A stretch of DNA of 64,000 nucleotides from Anaerolineae bacterium (GCA_020848035.1 JADLAX010000054.1:90555-154554); one strand, 5' to 3'. Positions 7,017-16,502 are shown, counted from the first letter of the stretch. Made by a program: numbers and translations. Notes: generated by a model from the letters alone, not told the origin.

Positions 7017-8612
7017 ATGAAACGATGGAATGGTTGGGGCGATACGGCCGTTACATACCCTCTCCCCGAAAAAGCAGGTGACTTTCTGGTGAATCTGGTG
7101 GGCGAACCCACCCCGCCGCAAGATGCCACCCTGGCCGATACCATCGCCACGGTGCCTCCCAGCCGCCTGCCTGAGCATCCGCTCATCCAGACAGACGCGG
7201 AAACACGGCTCAAACACGCCCGTGGCCAGAGCTTCCCCGATTGGATCGCCCTGCGCCGTGGCCGTATTGCCAGCTTTCCCGATGGCGTCGCCTTCCCCCA
7301 AACCGAAGCGGACGTGTTGACCCTGCTGCAACTGGCCCGCAGCCACGACCTGAAGCTGATTCCCTACGGCGGCGGCACCTCCGTGGTGGGCCATATCAAC
7401 CCGGAACCGGGCGACCGGCCCGTGCTCACCGTCAATATGCAGCGGCTCAGCCGCCTGACGGCGCTGGACAGCACCAGCCAGCTGGCCACCTTTGGCGCAG
7501 GCGTGGCCGGGCCAGAAATGGAAGCCCAGCTGCGCGCCAAAGGGTACACCCTGGGCCACTACCCGCAGTCGTTTGAATATTCCACGCTGGGCGGCTGGGT
7601 GGCCACCCGCTCCAGCGGACAGCAGTCACGGGGCTACGGCCGTATCGAAGACCTGTTCGCGGGCGGTAAGCTGCTGGCCCCGGCCGGCGATCTCATCCTG
7701 CCACCGCTGCCCGCCTCTGCCGCCGGGCCAGATTTGCGCCAGCTGGTGCTCGGCTCCGAAGGCCGCCTGGGCATCATCACCGAGGCCACGGTGCGCATTT
7801 CGCCCCTGCCCGAGCGTGAGTCGTTTAACGCCATTTTCTTCCCCAATTTTGAGGCGGGCAAAACGGCCGTACGCCAGATGCTCCAGGCCAACCTGCCGCT
7901 TTCTATGCTGCGCCTCAGCACCGGCATCGAGACCGAAACCACGCTCAAGCTGGCCGGGCACGAGCTGCTCATCGGCACGCTGGAGCGCTTGCTCAGCATT
8001 CGCGGCGTCGATGCAGACAAGTCGATGCTGCTGATCGGCTTTAGCGGCAACCGGCACGTGGTGAACACGGCGCGCAGCGAGGCGGTGGACCTGGCCAAAG
8101 CGCAGGGCGGCATTCACGTGGGGCAGCAGTTTGGCAGCCAGTGGCAAAAAGGGCGCTTTCGCACGCCGTACCTGCGCAATGTGCTGTGGGAGCTGGGCTA
8201 CGGGGTGGATACGCTGGAAACGGCCGTAACCTGGAACCAGGTCGATGCCACCCTGCACGACATCGAAACCAGCCTGAAAGCGGCCATGGAAACCTGCGGT
8301 GAGCAGCTGCACGTCTTCACCCACCTGTCGCACATGTACGCCACCGGGTGCAGCATCTACACCACCTACCTCTTCCGCCTGGCCGCCGACCCGGATGAAA
8401 ATTTGGCCAGGTGGACGGCGATGAAAACGGCGGCCAGCCAGGCCATCGTGCGCCACGGCGGTACCATCAGCCACCAGCACGGCGTGGGCCGTGATCACCA
8501 ACCCTACCTGGCCGCCGAAAAAGGCAATCTGGGCATCGCCACGCTGGAAGCCGTTGCCCGGCAGTTTGATCCGGCGGGAGTGATGAATCCGGGGGTGTTG
8601 GTGAGGGGGTGA
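7017..8612 (+). CDS. FAD-binding oxidase, alkylglycerone-phosphate-synthase-like
   Basis: Flavoprotein of the vanillyl-alcohol-oxidase fold. The N-terminus MKRWNGWGD is typical of alkyldihydroxyacetonephosphate synthases, which swap the acyl chain of acyl-DHAP for a fatty alcohol to start ether-lipid synthesis. The FAD-binding PP-loop region has PYGGGTSVVGH (about residue 119), and the C-terminus has HGGTISHQHGVGRDHQ, the His cluster near the active site. The start at 7017 is favoured over an upstream in-frame ATG at 7008 because AAAGG lies nine bases away. It heads an operon with a glycerol-3-phosphate dehydrogenase, so a substrate derived from DHAP or G3P is likely. Alternatively it could be a generic FAD oxidase of unknown substrate. 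Confidence 0.82.
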   Translation: MKRWNGWGDTAVTYPLPEKAGDFLVNLVGEPTPPQDATLADTIATVPPSRLPEHPLIQTDAETRLKHARGQSFPDWIALRRGRIASFPDGVAFPQTEADVLTLLQLARSHDLKLIPYGGGTSVVGHINPEPGDRPVLTVNMQRLSRLTALDSTSQLATFGAGVAGPEMEAQLRAKGYTLGHYPQSFEYSTLGGWVATRSSGQQSRGYGRIEDLFAGGKLLAPAGDLILPPLPASAAGPDLRQLVLGSEGRLGIITEATVRISPLPERESFNAIFFPNFEAGKTAVRQMLQANLPLSMLRLSTGIETETTLKLAGHELLIGTLERLLSIRGVDADKSMLLIGFSGNRHVVNTARSEAVDLAKAQGGIHVGQQFGSQWQKGRFRTPYLRNVLWELGYGVDTLETAVTWNQVDATLHDIETSLKAAMETCGEQLHVFTHLSHMYATGCSIYTTYLFRLAADPDENLARWTAMKTAASQAIVRHGGTISHQHGVGRDHQPYLAAEKGNLGIATLEAVARQFDPAGVMNPGVLVRG

Positions 8613-8615
8613 GGG

Positions 8616-8652
8616 GTGACAAGGTGACAAGGTGACGGGGTGACGGGGTGAA
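8616..8652. repeat. 8-bp tandem repeat (GGTGACAA/GGTGACGG)
   Basis: Four and a half units of an octamer begin only four bases after the flavoprotein stop codon, itself part of a GGGGGTGAGGGGTGA run. The same octamer family recurs at 20821 and 63955, each time abutting a stop codon. Confidence 0.85.
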
Positions 8653-8676
8653 TTAGTCACTTGCACACCTGCCCAC

Positions 8677-8740
8677 TTGCCCACTCGCCTACTTGCCCAC
8701 TCGCCTACTTGCCCACTCGCCTACTTGCATACTGGCACAC
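8677..8740. repeat. 16-bp tandem repeat
   Basis: Three exact copies of TTGCCCACTCGCCTAC (8677-8692, 8693-8708, 8709-8724) are followed by a degenerate fourth. They fill the gap before glpD and would lie inside the operon message. Confidence 0.9.
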
Positions 8741-8776
8741 TTTTCCGCAGTGACTGCGGCTACGGGGTTAACTTTT

Positions 8777-10510
8777 ATGTGGATTAACAATTGGCGTGAA
8801 GAGATTTGGCAAAATTTGGACCAGCCGTGGGACATCGTCGTAGTCGGCGGGGGCATTACCGGCGCGGGGATTTTGCGCGAGGCGACGCGGTTGGGGCTGA
8901 AAACCTTGCTGGTGGAGCAGCGCGACTTTGCTTTTGGCACCTCCAGCCGCAGCTCCAAGCTGGTGCACGGCGGGCTGCGCTACCTGAAGCAGGGCAAAAT
9001 TGGGCTGACGCAGGCCAGCGTGCAGGAACGGCAAAAGCTGCAAGAGTCCGCCCCGGGGTTGGTGGACCCGCTGGGCTTTTTGCTGGCCAACGAGAAGGGC
9101 AGCGGCCAATGGCGCGAAAAGATGCTCGTCCGCGCCGGGCTGTCGTTTTACGATTTGGTGGCGCTGCAATGGAGCCACCGCTACTACAGCCCGCAAGAGG
9201 TGTGGATGCTGGCGCCGCGCCTGAACGTGCAGGATTTGGCCGGGGCATTCCACTATTTTGATGCCCAGACGGACGATGCGCGGCTGGTGCTGCGCATTTT
9301 GCGCGAGGCAGTGGCGGCGGGCGGTACGGCCGTAAATTACACATCCGCCACCGATCTCATCCGCGAAGACGGGCAGGTGGTGGGGGTGCAGCTGCGCGAC
9401 GAAACCACGGGGAACACAACGGCCGTACGCGCCAAAATCGTCATCAGCGCCACCGGGGCCTGGGCCGATGAGCTGCGGGTAAAAGTAGACCAGGAACCCC
9501 GGCTGCGGCCGTTGCGCGGCAGCCATCTCATTTTTCCCCAGTGGCGCTTCCCCATTGCCCAGGCCGTCTCGTTTAACCATCCGCTGGACGGCCGTTTTGT
9601 TTTCATCTTCCCCTGGGACGGCGTGACCCTGGTGGGCACCACCGACGTGGACCACAGCGACCACCTGGACGAAGAGCCGCACATCACCCCCGGCGAAGTG
9701 GCTTACCTGATGGCCGCCGTCGAGGCACGTTACCCCTCGCTGGCCCTGACGCTAGACGACGTGCTGGCCACCTTTGCCGGGGTGCGCCCGGTCATCAACA
9801 CCGGCAAGGCCGATCCCTCGGCCGAATCGCGCGATCATGTGGTGTGGCTGGAAAATGGCCTGCTCACCGTGACCGGGGGCAAGCTGACCACCTTCCGCCT
9901 CATTGCCCTGGACGCGCTGAAAGCGGCCCGGGTTGCGCTGCCCGATATGCCCAAAATCGACGAGGACGCCCCGGCGCTGAACGAGGTAACGGAAGATTTG
10001 CCCGGCGTCTTGCCGGAAGCGGTGCGGCGGCGGCTGATCGGCCGGTATGGCGTGGACGCGGCGGCGCTGGTGGCTGCGGCCCAGCCGGGTGAGCTGGGCA
10101 CCATTCCCAACACCAACGTGCTGTGGGCCGAGCTGCGCTGGGCAGCCCGCAGCGAAGGTGTGGTGCATCTGGACGATTTGCTGCTGCGGCGGGTGCGCCT
10201 GGGGCTGCTGGTGGCCGAGGGGGGCGCGGCACTTAAGGCGCGCATCCAGGCGATTTGCCAGGCGGAATTGGGCTGGGATGCGGAACGTTGGGCCGCAGAG
10301 TGGCAGCTTTACCAAAAACGATGGGAGGCTAATTACAGCCTCCCCCCGCGTGACGCCATCCCCGACTGGCGCCCGATGCTGCACAAACCAGAAGCAGTGA
10401 CTGTGGTGGTGGAAAAAAAGGGAGGGGGACAAACGGCCGTTGCTGCCGGGCTGCTGGGAACGGCCGTTGCCCTTATTGTGCTCTACCTGAGTCTGCGCAA
10501 GCGAACCTGA
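8777..10510 (+). CDS. glpD: Glycerol-3-phosphate dehydrogenase with C-terminal membrane tail
   Basis: Oxidises sn-glycerol 3-phosphate to DHAP with FAD, passing electrons to the quinone pool. The 577-residue form starting at 8777 begins just before the conserved WDIVVVGGGITGAG dinucleotide-binding motif (Rossmann glycines about 24-31). SSRSSKLVHGGLRYL is the typical FAD/substrate segment, and an FAD-dependent DAO domain plus a C-terminal DAO_C domain follow. Longer reading to 8693 would translate the 16-bp repeat and is unlikely. Unusually, the protein ends in a hydrophobic helix of about 22 residues followed by LRKRT, suggesting a tail anchor; classic GlpD is a peripheral (monotopic) protein without such a tail. 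Second gene of the operon with the flavoprotein. Confidence 0.93.
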   Translation: MWINNWREEIWQNLDQPWDIVVVGGGITGAGILREATRLGLKTLLVEQRDFAFGTSSRSSKLVHGGLRYLKQGKIGLTQASVQERQKLQESAPGLVDPLGFLLANEKGSGQWREKMLVRAGLSFYDLVALQWSHRYYSPQEVWMLAPRLNVQDLAGAFHYFDAQTDDARLVLRILREAVAAGGTAVNYTSATDLIREDGQVVGVQLRDETTGNTTAVRAKIVISATGAWADELRVKVDQEPRLRPLRGSHLIFPQWRFPIAQAVSFNHPLDGRFVFIFPWDGVTLVGTTDVDHSDHLDEEPHITPGEVAYLMAAVEARYPSLALTLDDVLATFAGVRPVINTGKADPSAESRDHVVWLENGLLTVTGGKLTTFRLIALDALKAARVALPDMPKIDEDAPALNEVTEDLPGVLPEAVRRRLIGRYGVDAAALVAAAQPGELGTIPNTNVLWAELRWAARSEGVVHLDDLLLRRVRLGLLVAEGGAALKARIQAICQAELGWDAERWAAEWQLYQKRWEANYSLPPRDAIPDWRPMLHKPEAVTVVVEKKGGGQTAVAAGLLGTAVALIVLYLSLRKRT

Positions 10511-10550
10511 GGGAACTGCGGTCGTTTTTTCTCTAGCTTACCCGGCAGCA

Positions 10551-13500
10551 TCACGCCGGGGGCGATGCCAATACAGCGGCCAGCAGGTGGCTTAAGACGG
10601 CCAGATCCGGCGGTTTAGGCATCCAGCCCGACAGCCCCAGCAGCAGCAAATTCTCCATCTCACTGCTCAGCGAGTGCCCGGTGAGGAGCACCACCGGAAT
10701 GTTAAGCCCCTGCTCGCGGATGGTATGGAAGAGAGCCACACCGCCCATCTCTGGCATCACCACGTCGCTCAGCACCAGGTCGATGGAGAGTTGTTGGGTG
10801 GTCAGGAACGTGAGGGCTTCACGGCCGTTGGTGGCGACCACCACCTGATAATTTAACAAGGCCAGGCTGCCCATCAGCGCCTGGCGGGTGGATTGGTTAT
10901 CCTCCACAAGCAAAATCGTCTGCCCCTGGCCCAGCTTAAGCTGCGACTTGTCTGGCGCGTCTACCGGACTTTCTCCCGTGTTTAGGGCCGGGAAATAAAG
11001 CAAGAAAGTGGTGCCCTGGCCAACGGCCGTTACCACGTCAATATACCCCTCGTGCTGCTCAACGATGCCATACACCTGGGCCAGGCCCAACCCGGTACCG
11101 ACACCAACCTGCTTGGTGGTAAAAAACGGCTCAAACATGTGCGCCACCACCTCCGGCGGAATTCCGGTGCCACTATCGGTTACGGCCAGCACCACCCAAC
11201 TGCCGGGCGGCAGGTCATTCATCGGGAGGGCTTTGGATTCGGCCGTTTGGACGTGTGTCAGCGATACTTGCAGCTGACCCCCGTCTGGCATCGCGTCGCG
11301 GGCGTTGACGGCCAGGTTCATCAACATCTGCTGGATACGCGAAGGGTCGGCGCGGATGAGATAAGCATCGTCCAGGTGATTGAGCACCACCGAAATGTGC
11401 TCCGGCAGGGTGCGGTCGAGCAGTTTGACCAATCTTCGCATAAAGGGCAGCAGGTCTAGCGGCTGCCGTTCCAACACCGATTGGCGGCTAAAGTCGAGAA
11501 TTTGCTGGATGAGGTCGGTTGCGCGATCCGTTTGCTGCTCGATAGTGTGCAGGCGCTCGGCGGCATGCCCCGGAACGTCTACCGTGCGGGCGATCAGCTG
11601 GGTATACAGGCGGATCACCGTCAGGATGTTGTTAAAATCGTGGGCAATACCGGCAGCCAACTGCCCGACGGCCGCTAACCGATCTTGCCGTTGTATGCGA
11701 TTTTGGATATCTCGCTCTTGGGTGACATCCCGCAAAACCAGCACCCAGCCGCCATTGTTTGGGCTGTTTTCTACCGGTCGAGCGATCGCTTCAAAGACCA
11801 TATGGTGTATGGCAATTTCATGCCACAACCCTTTTGGTGGGGAAGTTAAAATATCGCTCAGGGGGAAGGGGCCAAGCGAATCCAGGTAGTCGTTTGCCAT
11901 ATCTGGGGCCAGCAGCGCCAGGTAATGCCGGGCCACCCGGTTGGTCAGGGTGACAAACTGGTCCTTGCTTAGCAAGACCACCCCTTCAGGCACCGTGTCC
12001 ATGATGTTTTGCACTCGTTGGGCCTGCTCGCGGATTTGCACCAAGAGCCGCTCTTGGGCCTCTTGGGCTCGCTTGCGTTCAGTGATGTCGCGGGCCAGGG
12101 AGACACCCAAACGACGGCCGCCTTGCCAGTACGGCCGTATCCGCACCTCTACCGGAAACACCGTGCCATCTTTACGGCGATGTAACGTGTCCAGGGCAAT
12201 CACCTGGCCCGCATTGAGCTGCTGCGTGACCTGCGCCATCTCTGCCTGCCCTTGGGCCGCATCAAATTGGTAAGGCGATAACCCAATCAGCTCTTCCCGA
12301 CTGTACCCCAGGCTAAGACACGCCTGGTTGTTGACATCCAAAATGGTACCTTCCTCATCGTGCAGGTAGAAGGCATCGGTAGCGTGATCGATGAGCATAC
12401 GGAAGCGAACATCGCTGGCACGCCGCTCGTCTTCAGCCCGCTTGCGCGTAAACAGATACCCTAACGTCGTGGCAAACAGCCGCAAAATCTCCAGCTGCGA
12501 GTTGGTAATGGGCTGCTGCGTAAAAAGGTTATCCACGCTAATGAGGCCAATGACGGTATCGCCATCCCACAGGGCCGCAGCGGCATTGTCACCTTCGCCC
12601 ACCTGCTGGCCCTGGTGGTTAAACAACGGGCGGTATTCCACAAACGCAGTGGACTCATTTTGCGCCAAAAGAAAGGCCGACAGCCGACTCCCCGAAAAAC
12701 CAAACGAGGCGTTTCGTTCATCCCGCAGCGCACCGTTTTCATCAATGCCGTATGAGCCATTTAAGACGTTCTGCTCCGGGTTGACAAACCAGATGCTGGC
12801 CCGGTCAAAGCCCAGCCGGGCCCGCGCCAGCTGTACCGCCTGTCGGCATAAATCATCGGTTGACTCGGCCAGGGAGAGCTGGTTAGAGACTTCATGCAGC
12901 ACACCCAACTGGTGGGAGAATTGGAGAGCAGTCTCACGACTGCGCCGCAGTTCTGCCTCTACCTGCCTGAGTTCGGTAATGTCTTGCATGGTGCCAAACA
13001 TGCGCAACGGCCGTCCCGCATCATCCCATGTCACATCCCCTTGGCTCTGAATCACGCGCACCGCACCACCGGGTTGAATGACCCGGTATTCGAGGTCGTA
13101 ACGCGGGCCGCCCCTCAACGCCACCTCCGCCGCCTCAGCCGCATTTTCCCGATCTTCAGGGTGAATGAGCTGCTGCCACCGCTCGTGCCACTCGGTCAGA
13201 GAAAAGTCGCGCTCGGCCAGGGAAATCCCAAAAATACGGCAGGCCTCATCGGACAGGACAACGTAATTTTCCTCGTAATCGCGATCCCACCAACCCACAT
13301 GGGCGATACGCTCCGCTTTCTCCAACCGATGTTCGCTCAGGCGCAAATTGCGGTAAGTGAGCAGGCTGGTTAAGCCGTCGGCCAACCGCCGCCCAATTTC
13401 CTGAAGGAGGCGTTCTTCCTCCGGCGTCCAGACACGAGCATAAGCGCATTGGTGCAGCCCAAAGTTCCACGGCTTGCCCACTTTGGGGTAGAGGACGTTG

Positions 13501-15029
13501 GCCATAAACGATTGGACCTGGAATGCGTCACGTATCACTTGTGGCACAGGGTAAGCAGAGTCAGGACCAAACTGTACCGGCCCGTTTGCCCCGAGTAAAA
13601 TTTTGAAAACGGCCGCTCCCACCGGGTCCAGCGCCAGTTTTGCCCCCACGGGAATAGCGCCAGGATACTCTGGACGGGTGCGCTCCATCATCGACTGCCA
13701 GGTGGCTGACTCTGGATCACACGGATACACCAACCAGGCACGATCACACTCGAAAATCGTGAGCAGTGTGTCAAGCACGCTGGTCATCATTTGTTCCAGG
13801 TCATTGGTACCTTGCATGGCCCGGTTTACTTTGTCCAGGCTTTCCAAAAACCACAGGTGCGCCTGATGTTCTGATTCGGCCTCCCTCCATTTGGAAACGT
13901 CAAAGGAGACGCCAGTCATATGAACGGGGTTTCCCGCAGCATCGCAGTAAACCTGACCACGAGAATGGGTCCAGTGGATAGAGCCGTCGGGCCACACGGC
14001 TCGTTTGGTTTCTTCGTACTGGGTGCGGGTCTCTACTGCGTGAGTCAGCGCCTTGTCTACTTGTGCTCGATCGTCCGGGTGCAGGGTCTGGATAAAAAGC
14101 TCGTAGCTCATTGGCACATCAAGGGGTATGCCATACAAGGCCCGGCATTTTGGGGACCACACCACCTCACCGGTGACGATGTTCCAATGCCACAAACCCA
14201 TTTGGGCAGCGTCCAGGGCAAGTTGCAGCTCTTCCTGACTGGTTCGCAGGGCGGTATCGGCCTGTTTTCGTTCGGTGATCTCCACCAGCGTGCCAATGAC
14301 GCCCACTTTGCCACCCAGCTCAATACGACGGCCGTGTACCTCCACATCAATCACCGCGCCATCTTTGCGCTGGCCGCGAAAATCATAGTGAATGGCTTCC
14401 TCTTCCCCCTTGACACGGCGGCGAATGTTCTCCGCCACCAGAACCTGGTCGGTGGCAAAAACCAGCTCCATAGGCCCGAGTTTGTCCACGATTTCCTCGA
14501 CCTCGTAGCCAAAGATGTGAGCCATAGCGGGATTGACGTAGCGGAAACGGCCGTCCTGGATCAGGTAAATGCCGGTTAAAGATGATTCGGCCAGCAGTTG
14601 GAAGCGTTCGTTGCTTTCGCGCAGATGTTCTTCGGCCCGTTTGCGCTCGGTAATGTCACGCACGATGCCCAGCAGGCTGCCATCGGCCAAGAGGCGGGCA
14701 CTAATTTCTACGGGGAGGAGACGGCCGTCTTTACAGCGCAGGCGTCGTTCTTTTAGCAGGGGCTTACCTGCCAGCAAATCATCAAACTGAGGCGGACTGT
14801 GAACCAGATCTTCAGCGGGAATCAAATCTTTCAGGGAGAACGTCAGCATCTCCTCACGAGTGTAACCCAACGCATCACAACCACTTTGGTTTACCTGCTG
14901 GAACTTCCCCGTTTTGTCAGCAATAAAAATGCCGTCGGTCGCTTGATCAAAGAGGGCCTGACACAATTCTGCCGAAGCTCGGTAAGGTACATCGTCCTGG
15001 GTATTCCGTTGCTCTGCTCCTCGGCTCAT
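10551..15029 (-). CDS. Hybrid sensor histidine kinase with multiple PAS and GAF domains
   Basis: A 1492-residue sensor kinase with no clear membrane segment, so probably cytoplasmic. Approximate order: PAS (20-130), PAS (140-250), PAS (265-385), GAF (395-560), PAS (575-690), GAF (710-870), PAS (885-1000), a degenerate PAS (1010-1110), then the HisKA H-box GIAHDFNN (about 1135), an HATPase domain with NAVNARDAM, DSGTGIP and GTGLGLA, and a C-terminal receiver with LVEDN and SDVVMPEMGG (phospho-acceptor Asp). The ATG at 15029 follows GAGGAGGTG. Convergent with glpD. No cognate output gene is adjacent, so the target is unknown. Confidence 0.94.
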   Translation of the reverse strand: MSRGAEQRNTQDDVPYRASAELCQALFDQATDGIFIADKTGKFQQVNQSGCDALGYTREEMLTFSLKDLIPAEDLVHSPPQFDDLLAGKPLLKERRLRCKDGRLLPVEISARLLADGSLLGIVRDITERKRAEEHLRESNERFQLLAESSLTGIYLIQDGRFRYVNPAMAHIFGYEVEEIVDKLGPMELVFATDQVLVAENIRRRVKGEEEAIHYDFRGQRKDGAVIDVEVHGRRIELGGKVGVIGTLVEITERKQADTALRTSQEELQLALDAAQMGLWHWNIVTGEVVWSPKCRALYGIPLDVPMSYELFIQTLHPDDRAQVDKALTHAVETRTQYEETKRAVWPDGSIHWTHSRGQVYCDAAGNPVHMTGVSFDVSKWREAESEHQAHLWFLESLDKVNRAMQGTNDLEQMMTSVLDTLLTIFECDRAWLVYPCDPESATWQSMMERTRPEYPGAIPVGAKLALDPVGAAVFKILLGANGPVQFGPDSAYPVPQVIRDAFQVQSFMANVLYPKVGKPWNFGLHQCAYARVWTPEEERLLQEIGRRLADGLTSLLTYRNLRLSEHRLEKAERIAHVGWWDRDYEENYVVLSDEACRIFGISLAERDFSLTEWHERWQQLIHPEDRENAAEAAEVALRGGPRYDLEYRVIQPGGAVRVIQSQGDVTWDDAGRPLRMFGTMQDITELRQVEAELRRSRETALQFSHQLGVLHEVSNQLSLAESTDDLCRQAVQLARARLGFDRASIWFVNPEQNVLNGSYGIDENGALRDERNASFGFSGSRLSAFLLAQNESTAFVEYRPLFNHQGQQVGEGDNAAAALWDGDTVIGLISVDNLFTQQPITNSQLEILRLFATTLGYLFTRKRAEDERRASDVRFRMLIDHATDAFYLHDEEGTILDVNNQACLSLGYSREELIGLSPYQFDAAQGQAEMAQVTQQLNAGQVIALDTLHRRKDGTVFPVEVRIRPYWQGGRRLGVSLARDITERKRAQEAQERLLVQIREQAQRVQNIMDTVPEGVVLLSKDQFVTLTNRVARHYLALLAPDMANDYLDSLGPFPLSDILTSPPKGLWHEIAIHHMVFEAIARPVENSPNNGGWVLVLRDVTQERDIQNRIQRQDRLAAVGQLAAGIAHDFNNILTVIRLYTQLIARTVDVPGHAAERLHTIEQQTDRATDLIQQILDFSRQSVLERQPLDLLPFMRRLVKLLDRTLPEHISVVLNHLDDAYLIRADPSRIQQMLMNLAVNARDAMPDGGQLQVSLTHVQTAESKALPMNDLPPGSWVVLAVTDSGTGIPPEVVAHMFEPFFTTKQVGVGTGLGLAQVYGIVEQHEGYIDVVTAVGQGTTFLLYFPALNTGESPVDAPDKSQLKLGQGQTILLVEDNQSTRQALMGSLALLNYQVVVATNGREALTFLTTQQLSIDLVLSDVVMPEMGGVALFHTIREQGLNIPVVLLTGHSLSSEMENLLLLGLSGWMPKPPDLAVLSHLLAAVLASPPA

Positions 15030-15328
15030 TGTTACACCTCCTCACTACCTTTGTTGCCAGTCCTTTGCCAACGCGGCGCGGCTTCAGCCAGGAAAACCGA
15101 ATCGGGGCTAGGACACTGTGCTGGTTCTCATCACCTGAAAGTCATGGTTTTTAAGGATAAGCCGCTGAGGCTGGTCTTCTGAGAAAGACAAGAGGAAATT
15201 TCACCGAAAATCGCCCGACAGATCCTTTTTCAGCCACGCAGGCGGGTGCCTGGGTCATTTACAGCAAGGCAGTTTTGTCTGTTGCCGTAGTCTGTGATTG
15301 GCGCCAACTTTATCGCCACGCACCAAAA

Positions 15329-15349
15329 GTTAATCTCGGTGAGATTAAC
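15329..15349. promoter_or_regulatory. 21-bp operator-like palindrome
   Basis: GTTAATCTC-GGT-GAGATTAAC is a perfect inverted repeat with a 3-bp centre, within the 515-bp gap between the hybrid kinase start and the small membrane protein. A shorter one, TTAGGG-ACC-CCCTAA, lies at 15381-15395. Either could be an operator for the hybrid kinase gene, whose start codon is 300 bp away. The rest of 15030-15544 shows nothing I can identify. Confidence 0.5.
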
Positions 15350-15544
15350 ATTATGTAATATAGAATCAGAGGAGTCAATCTTAGGGACCCCCTAAAATAT
15401 CACCTTTTTCACACGAGGATAGTCGTGATTTCTAAAGGAAAAGATGTACGTTTAGGCGAAGGGGGTGAAATTGGAGGAAATGGAGAGGTCGCGGATAACT
15501 TTCTGGCTCCCGACCAGAAGTGATGGGCCGTTGGCCGCAGCGGA

Positions 15545-15724
15545 CTATTGGCTGAGGGATTGGGCGCAGAGCGGCTTCGATTGGTCGCTGCTGTTTTCTG
15601 CGTTATCATACCGTTCGGGCTGGTTGTCGCGGTGGCTGATTTGCGCCGAAAGCGCAGCGGCAAAGATGACCAGTGTTGAAGCGATCAAACTTAAGACGAG
15701 GTAGAAGAGGAGTGCCATCATCAT
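15545..15724 (-). CDS. Small single-span membrane protein, 59 aa
   Basis: A short reading frame begins with three ATG codons (15724-15716) and ends at TAG 15547-15545. Residues 4-27 form a strongly hydrophobic helix (ALLFYLVLSLIASTLVIF and on). They are followed by a hydrophilic tail rich in Asn, Asp, Gln and Ser with a single Cys. GGGA lies a short distance upstream as a possible ribosome site. The composition is that of a real small membrane protein, not of a random frame. No family is recognised. A competing plus-strand frame over the same bases has no such pattern. Confidence 0.5.
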   Translation of the reverse strand: MMMALLFYLVLSLIASTLVIFAAALSAQISHRDNQPERYDNAENSSDQSKPLCAQSLSQ

Positions 15725-15851
15725 TTTTGTTCCCAGTTTTTGCCGTGGTTACGGCCGTTTTCCCAGTAATAGCCCCACTATAACCGACGCCTGCGCCTGA
15801 AGCGACGACGTACGTGCCACGGCCCACGCACCTGAGTGCGTCAGAATTTCG

Positions 15852-16502
15852 ATGACCGCTTCTTTTCGCCCCAATCATTCGGCCAGGCCAGACGAGGAAC
15901 GGCCGTTACACCCCCTTTTACCCGCACTGCTGGCCCGCACGGCAGCCCGACACCACCACCTGTGCCCGCGCCAGGTGCTCGGGGTGCGCCTGGGGCTGCG
16001 CGGCCTGCTGGCGCTGAACCTGATCGACCCGGCGACCACCGCCCCGTTCAACAATAATGACAAACGGCTGCTCACCATCGTGGAAACCGACGGCTGCGGT
16101 GCGGACGGGGTTGCTGTGGCCACCGACGGTTTTGTCGGGCGGCGCACCCTGCGCGTCGCCGATTACGGCAAGGTGGCCGCCACCCTGGTAGATACCCACA
16201 CCGGAGCGGCGGTGCGTGTTGCGCCAACGGCCGTTTCGCGCCATCTGGCCCAGGAGTTTGCCCCCAACCAGCCCAGCCGCTGGCACGAATACCTGCTGGG
16301 CTACCAGCGCATCCCCGATGCGCTGCTGGTAACCGTCCAGCCCGTTACGCTGCGGCAGCCACTGGCCGCCATTCTCAGCCAGCCCAACCGGCGCGCCATC
16401 TGCCAGCAGTGCGGCGAAGAGGTAATGAATGAGCGTGAGGTGGTGGGCGGAGACGGCCGTATCCTTTGCCAACCCTGCGCGGGCCACAGCTACTACATCT
16501 GA
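15852..16502 (+). CDS. FmdE-like protein with C-terminal zinc ribbon
   Basis: Belongs to the FmdE family (named after formylmethanofuran dehydrogenase subunit E), widespread in bacteria without methanogenesis; its exact function is unclear. Residues about 33-50 carry the family HHHLCPRQVLGVRLG motif with Cys38. A second conserved patch, ETDGCGADGV, holds further metal-ligand candidates. The C-terminus is a zinc-ribbon-like pair C184-x2-C187 and C206-x2-C209. A role in metal or molybdenum-cofactor handling is inferred from the family only. The nearest molybdopterin-related gene is the CinA-like one at 43250, far away. Convergent with the next gene. Confidence 0.8.
   Translation: MTASFRPNHSARPDEERPLHPLLPALLARTAARHHHLCPRQVLGVRLGLRGLLALNLIDPATTAPFNNNDKRLLTIVETDGCGADGVAVATDGFVGRRTLRVADYGKVAATLVDTHTGAAVRVAPTAVSRHLAQEFAPNQPSRWHEYLLGYQRIPDALLVTVQPVTLRQPLAAILSQPNRRAICQQCGEEVMNEREVVGGDGRILCQPCAGHSYYI

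Noticed and set aside
15465..15704. 79-codon plus-strand frame overlapping the small membrane protein
   Set aside because: No ribosome site and no hydrophobic or domain pattern; the minus-strand frame has a clear transmembrane helix.
15852..16502. Evidence of methanogenesis or formylmethanofuran metabolism
   Set aside because: FmdE-family proteins are common in bacteria without that pathway, and no other pathway gene is present.
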